Positions 1 to 7,628 of a DNA stretch of 64,000 bases are shown piece after piece. The translations under genes were made by a program, and so were the position numbers. Origin of the DNA: Oceanospirillaceae bacterium. GTDB lineage: Bacteria > Pseudomonadota > Gammaproteobacteria > Pseudomonadales > Balneatricaceae. The DNA is taken from the NCBI GenBank assembly GCA_013215505.1, contig JABSQZ010000010.1, forward strand, positions 1-64,000, written 5' to 3'. Under the pieces are notes generated by a model. The model made no database searches and was not told the origin of the DNA. It saw only the letters and a list, made by a program, of their open reading frames with translations. Numbering within the stretch: the stretch's first letter is position 1; each line of letters begins with the position of its first letter.

Positions 1-71
1 ACACTTGCTACCTAATGCAGCTTGAATATTTGATCGTCATGTAAAGTGGCTATAAATCCAGATACTTTTGA

Positions 72-161
<90 letters not shown>

Positions 162-306
162 TTAATGCACGGCTCTAACTCCTTACTTTCCTCCCCAAAG
201 TTTTATCTTATTTCAAAAACGCACAACTTCTTATTACACTTGCTACCTAATGCAGCTTGAATATTTGATCGTCATGTAAAGTGGCTATAAATCCAGATAC
301 TTTTGA

Positions 307-402
<96 letters not shown>

Positions 403-563
403 ATTACCCAACCTTTGGCAATACCAGCACAAACTTTTCTGCAACAGCAATTTGAATTGCTGACTTGGATGTTATCTGCTGCCAATCTAGTTTCACTACT
501 ACTCCTCAGAGGATTGTCTCGCTCAATGCTATACACGCCCAGCTAAGATCAGATTGAAATTTA

Positions 564-1349
564 TCACCGACCATAAAAAGTCTTACGTGCAGATGCCGAA
601 AGTGCAATACCAGGCTTGTTATTAAAAGCCAGTACAGCCAGCATCCGGGTTGTTTTGCCAATTGTCGGGGTGACGCAGTGGATTGCATTTTTGCCCCTGA
701 ACAACACTAAATCCCCTGGCTCAATAGCAAGTTTACTTGGCTCTATGGCTCCTGAGACAACTTTAGCTGCGCTCTCGAAATTCATCTCTCCTCTCTCTGC
801 GTCTCGTACTCCCCTCACGTAGTGGAACTCACCACCGCCCTCAGGTTTTTGAATCAACAAGGTAGTCGCAAACGAAGAATTATCAAAATGCCAGCCCAGC
901 TCTTGGCCCTCACTGGCATAATGTAAGTTGATAGAAGAGCATTCGTCAGCATAGGGATACAGCTCAACTTCTTCTAATACTGACTTCAGGTAACTGCGAA
1001 AAATTTCACTGTCGTACAAAATGCGTAGAATTGAACTACTACCAATTTGATCATCAGTGAGACAGCCCTTGGTAGAAACCACTAACTTATTTCTTATATG
1101 CTGTAGTGGATACTCTAGATCCGCATCGCTAATATAGATATTATGTTTTTGCGCTGTGTAGTAAGCGTACTGTTTCTTCGCCTCCCCTTCATCGCAAAGA
1201 CTTTTTAAAGCTTGCTCAGTCAAAAATTTTTCGAGCACAACAGCTCCGTCTTTTTTCAAACTCTCACGACACTGCTGCCGAAATGCATTTTCGCTAATGG
1301 GGTGGGACTGTAAATCGACAATATGATTAAGTTGAACAATCTTATCCAC
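564..1349 (-). CDS. 2-oxoglutarate/Fe(II)-dependent oxygenase
   Basis: A 261-residue soluble protein with the facial triad of the 2OG/Fe(II) oxygenase superfamily: H154-x-D156 (in GWHFD) and H224 (in NAIHCV), then R235 eleven residues later, placed to bind the 2OG carboxylate. Because the second ligand is Asp rather than Gly or Ala, it should hydroxylate or desaturate rather than halogenate. The start is GTG at 1349, with an AGGAAA ribosome site upstream. The substrate is not evident; the small size and lack of a signal peptide suggest a cytoplasmic small-molecule (amino-acid-like) substrate. It stands alone, between the tRNA-like repeats and the heptad repeats. Confidence 0.75.
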   Translation of the reverse strand: MDKIVQLNHIVDLQSHPISENAFRQQCRESLKKDGAVVLEKFLTEQALKSLCDEGEAKKQYAYYTAQKHNIYISDADLEYPLQHIRNKLVVSTKGCLTDDQIGSSSILRILYDSEIFRSYLKSVLEEVELYPYADECSSINLHYASEGQELGWHFDNSSFATTLLIQKPEGGGEFHYVRGVRDAERGEMNFESAAKVVSGAIEPSKLAIEPGDLVLFRGKNAIHCVTPTIGKTTRMLAVLAFNNKPGIALSASARKTFYGR

Positions 1350-1461
1350 TAAAAGTTTCCTATTGTTATTAAATAAATGGACTGGCTTCGGCTAACATTT
1401 ATATCCAGCCAGCTCCCAGCGTCAACAATTTTCTGGCTAACTATTCATTTCCTTTATCTCA

Positions 1462-1519
1462 AATCTCACCACTTACCACTTACTACTTACTACTTACTAC
1501 TTACTACTTACCACTTACG
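1462..1519. repeat. Heptanucleotide tandem repeat (CTACTTA/CCACTTA)
   Basis: After AATCTCAC the sequence repeats a seven-base unit of the form CNNACTTA-like CTACTTA or CCACTTA about seven times. A second locus at 3357-3391 has the same AATCTCAC leader and the related unit CGACTTA. It lies about 45 bases upstream of the zinc-finger gene, so it could sit in that gene's promoter region. Confidence 0.8.
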
Positions 1520-1561
1520 TTGTGCTAAGCTCCGTAACAAACATACAGTGGAGTGGATGTT

Positions 1562-1828
1562 ATGGCCGGAGGATGGTCCAGGGACGGCGCAGTACAGGAG
1601 CAGATAGATGCCAGTGTCGAAGATGCAGTACAGCGAGCCCGCAGTCAATTAAATCAAGGCACTAGTTTATCTGAATGCGAAGCATGCGATGCTTCGATTC
1701 CTCTCGCCAGGCAGCGGGCTGTTGCAGGTGTTCGTCTGTGCATTTCCTGTCAGAACCACCAGGATCAACAGCAAAAAGCGCATCCAGGATTTAACCGATC
1801 TGCCAGTAAAGACAGTCAGTTACGCTAA
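1562..1828 (+). CDS. ybiI: DksA/TraR-type C4 zinc-finger protein, YbiI family
   Basis: An 88-residue protein that matches E. coli YbiI closely throughout, from MAGGWSRDGAVQEQID to the terminal SKDSQLR. The zinc finger is C-E-A-C (CEACDASIP), about 20 residues, then C-I-S-C, the C4 pattern of DksA/TraR. These proteins can bind the RNA polymerase secondary channel, but YbiI itself has no established role. The start is ATG at 1562, eight bases after GGAG; a GTG nine bases earlier is open but overlaps that ribosome site. The last base of its stop codon is the first base of the inverted-repeat element that follows. Confidence 0.9.
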   Translation: MAGGWSRDGAVQEQIDASVEDAVQRARSQLNQGTSLSECEACDASIPLARQRAVAGVRLCISCQNHQDQQQKAHPGFNRSASKDSQLR

Positions 1829-2139
1829 GGGACATGTGATCAAGTCCGGTACGCCTCTGGCATTCAGAGCATTCCGAGATCCAGGCATCTACTACAGGGA
1901 TGCTGGTTGCCTGTCGAAAGTCGATAACAACGAGATCGGGGTGCTCTGAACGCCCCTACGGGTGGGCTATAAAGCGGTCATCTGCTTTGCCTACACGGAC
2001 GTAGGTAAGGAGCGATAGCAGGACGCGGTAGCATTGTTAGACAATTTGGAAAGGGCCTGTCATTGTGCTGCATTGTCTGCCGCACATCTGACCGCTTTAT
2101 AGCCCGCAGAGAAGATACAGGATTTGATCACATGTCCCT
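1828..2139. mobile_element. MITE-like element with 20-bp terminal inverted repeats
   Basis: The ends are a 20-bp inverted repeat (AGGGACATGTGATCAA[G/A]TCC) with one mismatch: left arm 1828-1847, right arm 2120-2139. Inside lies a perfect 17-bp inverted repeat, GGGCTATAAAGCGGTCA, at 1964-1980 against 2089-2105. The element is 312 bp and has no convincing coding region, so if mobile it would depend on a transposase elsewhere. No clear target duplication is visible. It fills the space between ybiI and the AraC-type gene. A large transcribed hairpin is the alternative, but the asymmetric placement of the inner pair favours an inserted or composite element. Confidence 0.6.
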
Positions 2140-2160
2140 ATTGAACATCCAGCTTATTAT

Positions 2161-2802
2161 ATGAACAGTATTATTATGGATTCTTGGCGGGTAACAACTG
2201 CTGCCAATGAAACTTTTTTAGTGATCCCCGATGGCTGCAGAGATCTGATTTTAAAAATTCTTCCAGATCAAAAGCCGTACTGGTTTATCAGTCCGCTGCA
2301 ATCACAGACTAACTATCTCTTTAGCCAAGCGGGTGTTTACTCTGGGGGCTCCAGATTGCAACCAGGGACAGTAATCGATGAGCACGCCCTAATGCCTGCT
2401 CTCAACCATCAACAGCATCATGAGGCCGATTTAGCCGCACTCATAGCACAGTGTTGCCATCGACCCGCCGCGGTCAGCGAGATACTACAAGCCCTGGCCA
2501 ACGAAGGTAACACTGTCACTAAAGCAGCTGCTCAGTTAGGTGTACATCCGAGAACCCTACAGCGAAAGCTGTTAAAGCTTACCGGTACTTCTCCCAATTT
2601 CTGGCTGATGTTAGCCAGGGCCAGAAAAGCGGCTCGCATGCTAAGCCAGCCACTGCCCCTCTGCGAGATTGCCTACTTGAACGGCTTTTCCGATCAGTCA
2701 CATATGACCAGGGAATTTTTACGCTGGTTTAATATTACCCCGGCAAAACTTAAGCCCGAATCGGCACAGTACCAGCAGTTACAACAATTGGGCTATTGCT
2801 GA
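2161..2802 (+). CDS. AraC-family transcriptional regulator
   Basis: A 213-residue regulator. Residues 105-198 form the AraC/XylS DNA-binding domain: first helix-turn-helix around VTKAAAQLGVHPRTLQRKL (119-137), second around LCEIAYLNGFSDQSHMTREF (167-186), then the ITPAKLK end. The N-terminal ~95 residues (IPDGCRDLILK, YWFISPLQ) resemble the short beta-rich sensor of AraC proteins that control small metabolic enzymes. No good ribosome site precedes ATG 2161, and the upstream DNA is the MITE-like element, so its native promoter may have been replaced. The neighbouring VOC-family gene converges on it. The ligand is unknown. Confidence 0.88.
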   Translation: MNSIIMDSWRVTTAANETFLVIPDGCRDLILKILPDQKPYWFISPLQSQTNYLFSQAGVYSGGSRLQPGTVIDEHALMPALNHQQHHEADLAALIAQCCHRPAAVSEILQALANEGNTVTKAAAQLGVHPRTLQRKLLKLTGTSPNFWLMLARARKAARMLSQPLPLCEIAYLNGFSDQSHMTREFLRWFNITPAKLKPESAQYQQLQQLGYC

Positions 2803-2840
2803 TCTTGGGGGCAAACCTATAGAGCAACAACAGATGATAA

Positions 2841-3224
2841 CTACGCCATAACAGGGCTACATATCTCGACTAAGTTGCCGTCGAGGTCTGCTACATAGGC
2901 AACCTTCTGCCCCCAGGGCATCAGTTCAGTATGCTGTAGTAAGTTAGCACCCGCCTGTAGCGCAACATCCACCGCCGCTGCTACATCCTCTGTCTCAAAG
3001 GCTATTTCAAAGCAGGGCAGCTCGATATCCGCCGCTGCAGCATTTTTACCTGACCCTCTGATTAACGTTAGCGAGGAAAAAGACAGTGTAGTTGCCCCTG
3101 TTTGCAACTCACCGTAATCATTAGCTGCATGTAACATTTTTAATTGTAATGAAAAAGCCCGTTGATAAAAATCTAAGCTTTTTGGCACATCTTCAACGTA
3201 TAAAATTGTATATTTGAACTGCAT
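2841..3224 (-). CDS. VOC-superfamily protein (glyoxalase/bleomycin-resistance fold)
   Basis: A 127-residue single-domain VOC protein: YTILYVEDVPKSLDFYQRAF opening, then two beta-alpha-beta repeats and the closing VAYVADLDGNLVEICSP typical of metal-binding VOC enzymes (Glu near the C-terminus). The family includes glyoxalase I, extradiol dioxygenases and antibiotic-binding proteins; nothing in the sequence picks one. It is convergent with the AraC-type gene and ends 38 bases from it. Confidence 0.85.
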   Translation of the reverse strand: MQFKYTILYVEDVPKSLDFYQRAFSLQLKMLHAANDYGELQTGATTLSFSSLTLIRGSGKNAAAADIELPCFEIAFETEDVAAAVDVALQAGANLLQHTELMPWGQKVAYVADLDGNLVEICSPVMA

Positions 3225-3356
3225 TTTTGAACCTCTGGGTTATTTATCCTAGCTTTTAATTATTTAGTGTAATAAACCCGTTACCAACGCTATTGAATAT
3301 ATGCGACAGTGGTAAAAAATTAATGATGTTGTCAGTTAAACTTGTCACAGACTTAC

Positions 3357-3391
3357 AATCTCACGACTTACGACTTACGACTTACTACTAA
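3357..3391. repeat. Heptanucleotide tandem repeat (CGACTTA)
   Basis: AATCTCAC is followed by three CGACTTA-type units and a CTACTA end, sixteen bases before the start codon of the TauE-type gene. The leader and unit match the locus at 1462-1519, so the two belong to one dispersed family. The tract ends almost at the ribosome site, so changes in copy number could affect expression (inference). Confidence 0.7.
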
Positions 3392-3406
3392 TCACCAAGG
3401 ATAGCC

Positions 3407-4159
3407 ATGCTCTGGGCAGCACTTATTTTAGTCACTTTTTTCGCCGCCACTGTGCAATCGGCATTAGGCTTTGGCTTTGGCTTAATTGCGGTCGCTACTT
3501 TTTTGATCTTGCTAAATTCAGCTGACGCAGTGCAATTGGTCATAATTCTGACCTTCATCATGTCGGCAGCCCAATACCCAAGTTTGAAATCGGCAACCTA
3601 TTATCCACTGCTGAAAATGCTTGCGCTAAGCGCCCTACTGGGATTTCCAATCGGTATTTGGCTGTATCAAAGTATTGATTTGAGTCTGCTAAAACAGAGC
3701 ATAGGTGTATTACTGATTGCACTGGCGGCACATAGCTTTTACCGTCTTAACAAAACTGCAGGCACAGCACCTAAACCCACTAGAGAGTGTTTAACTGTCA
3801 CCGACAGACACTGGATCAGACCCATAGGTTTACTGGCTGGAATTATGGCAACTAGCCTGGCAATGCCTGGCCCGATAGTGATGCTATATTTAAATAGCAC
3901 AGCGCTGCAAAAAAACCAGATACGCGCGATTATGTCCGGCTTTTTTATATTCTCATATTTGGGAGCCCTGATCTTTCAGCTGCTACTGGTCGGCATCAGC
4001 ACCGACACTTGGCTAACGGCATTTTTGCTGCTACCTGCAGCGCTACTGGGCACAGTTGCAGGACATTATTTATCCGGACGCATTGCGCAACATTTTTTTC
4101 GCAAATTAGTGCTGGCAATCTTATTGCTAACCGGGATTTTTATTTTAATTAATCAATAA
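3407..4159 (+). CDS. TauE/SafE (TSUP) family membrane transporter
   Basis: A 250-residue membrane protein with about eight hydrophobic segments and the repeated TSUP signature: the N-terminal QSALGFGFGLIAV segment and its second-half counterpart LLAGIMATSLAMPGPIVMLYL. TSUP proteins export sulfite, sulfoacetate or related anions across the inner membrane, or in some cases import carboxylates. The next gene, 27 bases downstream on the same strand, encodes D-cysteine desulfhydrase, which hints at a sulfur compound as substrate, but this is inference. The ATG follows an AAGGA ribosome site. Confidence 0.85.
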   Translation: MLWAALILVTFFAATVQSALGFGFGLIAVATFLILLNSADAVQLVIILTFIMSAAQYPSLKSATYYPLLKMLALSALLGFPIGIWLYQSIDLSLLKQSIGVLLIALAAHSFYRLNKTAGTAPKPTRECLTVTDRHWIRPIGLLAGIMATSLAMPGPIVMLYLNSTALQKNQIRAIMSGFFIFSYLGALIFQLLLVGISTDTWLTAFLLLPAALLGTVAGHYLSGRIAQHFFRKLVLAILLLTGIFILINQ

Positions 4160-4186
4160 TTATTCAATCATTTGCTTGGAGTAAAC

Positions 4187-5203
4187 ATGTTTACCGATAA
4201 ATTTGCCAAGGCTGAATTAGCGCATACACCCACCCCTTTAGAGCACTTAAAGAACCTGAGTAAAAAACTCAACGGGCCAAAGCTTTGGATAAAACGCGAT
4301 GATTGCACTGGCTTGGCGATGGGCGGTAATAAAGCCAGACAACTTGAATATTATCTCGGTCATGCCATCCAGCAAGGTGCTGATACAATTTTAACCACAG
4401 GCGCCGTCCAGTCCAACCACGTACGCATGACCATCGCCGCAGCGCGCAAGTTAAATTTAGATGTGGAAGTTTTATTAGAACAGCGAGTGTCGGGCAGAAA
4501 AGTACAATACTATCAGTCCGGCAATCCATTTTTAATGCAACTGATGGGTGCAAAGATTCACCACCATCCAGAGGGAGAAGACGAAGAGGGAGCAGATACG
4601 GTACTCTTTTCAATTGCCCAGCGGTTGCGAGCAGAGGGGAAAAAACCTTATGTAATCCCACTCTCTGAAAATTACCTTCCCTACGGCAGCTTAGGCTATG
4701 TAGATTGTGCCGTAGAGCTACTGCAACAGTGCAAGAAGCAATCTTTTAAAGCAGATGCCGTGATCCTGGCCACTGGAAGCGCCGCCACCCACGCCGGTTT
4801 GCTGACAGGCTTTAGGGCCATGGGATACGATACCCCGGTACTAGGTTTTTGTGTTCGCAGAGACAAAAACGCACAGGCGCAGCGGGTGTTGAAAAAGTCC
4901 TTACAAGTTGCCGACATGATTGGCTTTAGCGGACTGATTGATCCATCCGATGTCTGGGTAGACGACAATATGCTCTACCCGGGCTACGGGCAGCTCAACC
5001 CGCCACTGATTGAGGCTATTGATCTGCTCGCTCAGTGCGAGGGAATATTGTTAGATCCCACTTACACTGGCAAGGCGATGGCTGGCATGCTTGACCTAAT
5101 CGAACGCAAGCATTTTAGTCGCGGACAAAACATTATCTTCTTGCACACCGGCGGGGCACCCGCGTTGTTTGGTTATCCAGAAATTTTGGATGAACAAACC
5201 TAA
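4187..5203 (+). CDS. dcyD: D-cysteine desulfhydrase (PLP enzyme, ACC-deaminase family)
   Basis: A 338-residue fold-type II PLP enzyme close to E. coli DcyD, which splits D-cysteine into pyruvate, ammonia and sulfide. Visible marks: FKRDD-type entry (WIKRDDCTGLAMGGNKARQLE) with the PLP lysine K49, TTGAVQSNHVR for substrate binding, ATGSAATHAG for phosphate binding, and LLDPTYTGKAMAG and FLHTGGAPALFGY near the end. The start is ATG 4187 with GGAG five bases upstream; a TTG fifteen bases earlier is less likely. ACC deaminases share this fold, so the exact substrate rests on resemblance. It probably forms a two-gene operon with the TSUP transporter. Confidence 0.85.
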   Translation: MFTDKFAKAELAHTPTPLEHLKNLSKKLNGPKLWIKRDDCTGLAMGGNKARQLEYYLGHAIQQGADTILTTGAVQSNHVRMTIAAARKLNLDVEVLLEQRVSGRKVQYYQSGNPFLMQLMGAKIHHHPEGEDEEGADTVLFSIAQRLRAEGKKPYVIPLSENYLPYGSLGYVDCAVELLQQCKKQSFKADAVILATGSAATHAGLLTGFRAMGYDTPVLGFCVRRDKNAQAQRVLKKSLQVADMIGFSGLIDPSDVWVDDNMLYPGYGQLNPPLIEAIDLLAQCEGILLDPTYTGKAMAGMLDLIERKHFSRGQNIIFLHTGGAPALFGYPEILDEQT

Positions 5204-5315
5204 CAGGCATTTAACCCGTTCGGTTAACCTTTAGATGTATAGAGCATCCAGATATCTAGGCATGGGGTGAGTGCGATAACTAAGAGATTGGAATGCTGCT
5301 TTCCCCTAATCCTAA

Positions 5316-5549
5316 TTATCTACGGTTGCGCGGGTGATTCTTAGCCGTTCGTTCATTGCCACGCTTATAATTACCGGTGAGGCGCGCCATCACTTGTTGC
5401 TGGTCCGCGAAACTCATAAATTGCAGATCATCGGCAAACTCACGCGCTCTGTCGCCGCGTAAGCTAGTGGCTTTCTTGCCCCGGTGATAAATTTCATACT
5501 CGCCGTTTTTTTCCCGATAAGTAAAATTCAAGTCTTCATTACCGCTCAT
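5316..5549 (-). CDS. Small conserved-type hypothetical protein
   Basis: A 77-residue, charged, soluble protein (MSGNEDLNFTYREKNGEYEIYHRGKK...). I do not recognise a family. The middle reads like a short beta hairpin followed by helix: KATSLRGDRAREFADDLQFMSFADQQQVMARLTGNYKRGNE, with a basic tail. Start chosen at ATG 5549 because GGGCGGAAAA sits just upstream; an upstream ATG at 5612 would add 21 residues with no ribosome site. It may bind nucleic acid given its basic C-terminus, but that is a guess. Confidence 0.6.
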   Translation of the reverse strand: MSGNEDLNFTYREKNGEYEIYHRGKKATSLRGDRAREFADDLQFMSFADQQQVMARLTGNYKRGNERTAKNHPRNRR

Positions 5550-5862
5550 ATTTTTCCGCCCAATTATATTACAGGTCATTTTTAGCAACTGGATAAGGGG
5601 ATAGCTGTGCATAAAACAGTCATTAAGTTCAACCTAAAAACCACGGCGCTGTCTGTAATACATTATTGATAAACAGCAGTCAAAATCAGCTCAATATACT
5701 CCCCTACGACGTAAAATTATCGAAACAAGCTGATTGCATATGAGCAGGGTGTATCAAACTTAAACCTTGCCTGCTTAGTTTGTATTAAGGTTGAACCCCA
5801 GCGGGCGAAATACTGTTGCGATGACTGTCTGTCTACCACTCACCTGGCAACAACAGCCGCAG
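5550..5862. other. Non-coding gap, nothing recognised
   Basis: About 310 bases between two minus-strand genes. I see no tRNA, strong hairpin or convincing reading frame. It must hold the promoter of the small hypothetical gene and the 3' end of the acetyltransferase gene's upstream neighbour. Confidence 0.5.
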
Positions 5863-6402
5863 CTAATCGCTGAGCTGCCAATCACTGCTCAACGCAGCCA
5901 TTTGCACTTTATCTAAAAACCTTCCCCCTCTGAAACCGGCATCACGCAGTACCCCCTCATGCTGGTAACCTGATTTTTCATAGGCCTTAATCGCAGCGAA
6001 GTTTTCACTAAATGCAGTTAATTCTATTCTATGCAATCCCAGTGTATTAAAACCATAGTGAGTAATCGCTCGAGTAATTTCTGTCGCTAAGCCGCGCCCC
6101 CAATATTCAACATCACCAATAAGAATAAAATACTCGCCGCTACGGCTGAGCTGACTAATAGAAGTTATACCGGCATAACCGAGTAACTTATTAGTTTGCG
6201 CACAACAAACAGCCAGTTCAAAACTGCTTTTTCCCTGATTAATTCCCCGCAACCACTGTTCAATATCCGCTAAAGATTGTGGATAGGCAAAAGTCGATAA
6301 ACTGTATTTAGTCACTTGTGGGCTACCGAACCACTGATAAAAGTCACTCGCATCGCTGACACAAAGCGGCCGAAAAGTTAATCTTTCAGTTTTAATCAAC
6401 AT
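5863..6402 (-). CDS. GNAT-family N-acetyltransferase (RimJ/RimL type)
   Basis: A 179-residue acetyltransferase. The RimJ/RimL-like opening LIKTERLTFRPLCVSDASDFYQWF, the acetyl-CoA segment YWGRGLATEITRAITHYGF (Q/RxxGxG/A as GRGLAT), LGLHRIELTAFSENFAAIKAYEKSGYQHEGVLRDAGF and the final K-VQMA are all in place. This subgroup acetylates protein N-termini or small amines using acetyl-CoA; the substrate cannot be told. It is followed on the same strand by nothing obvious and lies 64 bases downstream of the S66 peptidase gene, so the two may be co-transcribed. Confidence 0.88.
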   Translation of the reverse strand: MLIKTERLTFRPLCVSDASDFYQWFGSPQVTKYSLSTFAYPQSLADIEQWLRGINQGKSSFELAVCCAQTNKLLGYAGITSISQLSRSGEYFILIGDVEYWGRGLATEITRAITHYGFNTLGLHRIELTAFSENFAAIKAYEKSGYQHEGVLRDAGFRGGRFLDKVQMAALSSDWQLSD

Positions 6403-6466
6403 CCTAATCCCTGATTTAGCATTAAACTACCTCTGCCTATAATTTGTAGTGCTTTAACCAGTCACT

Positions 6467-7498
6467 CTATATTAAAGTCTGCCGGATACTGGCTGCGCCT
6501 GTGCAATATTGTATTTCTGCGAAAGCCCCATTAATCAAGGTCAAGTTAGGGGGCTTATGACCTATATCAACATTGTAGAGAATTGGAAAATCACAATCCG
6601 CTAGGACCGACCTTAGCGCTTGCGAGTAACTCAGCCCGGCGCTATCAATTATGTCTGCAGTGCTGCGTCCTATGAGCATTCCATTTAAGTGCTTAAACAC
6701 TCCCCGGAAACGCAAATTTAATAACGCGCGGATTAAACCGCAAGGCGCCATCTCTGCATTTTCAAAATACAAAATGACACCTTTATCGGCGAAACGTCGT
6801 TCTAGCAGATGAAAGTCCAGGTAAATACTACCAAACAAGTGAAACAAGGTATCCAGGCAACCCCCTATCAGCCTACCGCTAAAGTTAACCGCAGCAGTTT
6901 CTGATCTCATAGAGAGCCATTGGGTTGTTTCGGTCAAGTTTAAGCAACTGTCCGGATCATCGGCGAAATCAGGAAAATCTAGCTGGTATTTGTCCGACGA
7001 TTGCTGGCTAAAGCTAGACCCTGTCGCCGTACCCAGATGCTTTAAAGTATTCGCCGTCAACGGATCGCTCTGCCTGCTATTGAGGTCTATAAAATTAGCA
7101 CAGTGAGCACTGGCCCAACCACAGCGTGCTGTCAGCACCGCTGACAAGGTACTGACATCGGAAAAGCCAAAAATCCACTTTGCCCTGGCACGACTAATTT
7201 TTTCATAATCCAATAGTGGTAATACTGCCATCGCCAACTCTCCACCCCAGGGTGGTGCTATAGCCCCGATAGAGTCATCCAACAGATAACCCATCAACTC
7301 TTGGGCACGCAGCTCTTTACTGGCGCTGACATGTAACTGATTCTCTCTCAGGCAGCTTCCCTCAATTATTTTATAACCCTTGGCCCTGAAGTCCTTAATC
7401 ACTAAATCCAGGCGCGGATGCAGCGCCTCTGGAACCCCCGAGGAAAATGCACTCAGGGCGATGCTACTTCCAGGTAATAGCGGCTCTGGATATATCAT
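6467..7498 (-). CDS. S66-family LD-carboxypeptidase, MccF-like
   Basis: A 343-residue cytoplasmic serine peptidase. The catalytic triad of family S66 is visible: S113 in IFGFSDVS, E246 in LYFENAE and H314 in NVDIGHKPPNLTLINGA. Family members are either muropeptide LD-carboxypeptidases (LdcA) or MccF, which cleaves microcin C-type peptidyl-adenylates to give resistance. The FGFSD and FENAE forms and the 343-residue length are nearer MccF. No microcin synthesis genes are adjacent, so it would be stand-alone immunity or peptidoglycan recycling. It lies where lon often follows clpX in relatives, but is separated from clpX by a terminator. Confidence 0.82.
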   Translation of the reverse strand: MIYPEPLLPGSSIALSAFSSGVPEALHPRLDLVIKDFRAKGYKIIEGSCLRENQLHVSASKELRAQELMGYLLDDSIGAIAPPWGGELAMAVLPLLDYEKISRARAKWIFGFSDVSTLSAVLTARCGWASAHCANFIDLNSRQSDPLTANTLKHLGTATGSSFSQQSSDKYQLDFPDFADDPDSCLNLTETTQWLSMRSETAAVNFSGRLIGGCLDTLFHLFGSIYLDFHLLERRFADKGVILYFENAEMAPCGLIRALLNLRFRGVFKHLNGMLIGRSTADIIDSAGLSYSQALRSVLADCDFPILYNVDIGHKPPNLTLINGAFAEIQYCTGAASIRQTLI

Positions 7499-7577
7499 AT
7501 AGCTCCCTGAATGATTATATCTATATTTAAGTTACTGAATATATAGGCAAATATACAGACTATCGGTTCCGACAGAT

Positions 7578-7607
7578 ACAAAAAAGCCCGCGTCAGCGGG
7601 CTTTTTA
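7578..7607 (-). terminator. Rho-independent terminator after clpX
   Basis: The stem AAAAAGCCCGC / GCGGGCTTTTT with a GTCA loop is an 11-bp perfect hairpin with T-runs on both strands. It lies 20 bases after the clpX stop and can also act in the other direction. It separates clpX from the S66 peptidase gene. Confidence 0.9.
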
Positions 7608-7628
7608 ATTGGAGCTTGTAGAAAAAAG

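Noticed and set aside
1689-1949. Plus-strand frame running from ybiI into the MITE-like element
   Set aside because: It is out of frame with ybiI and its translation has no recognisable features; the first third is a shadow of the zinc-finger gene.
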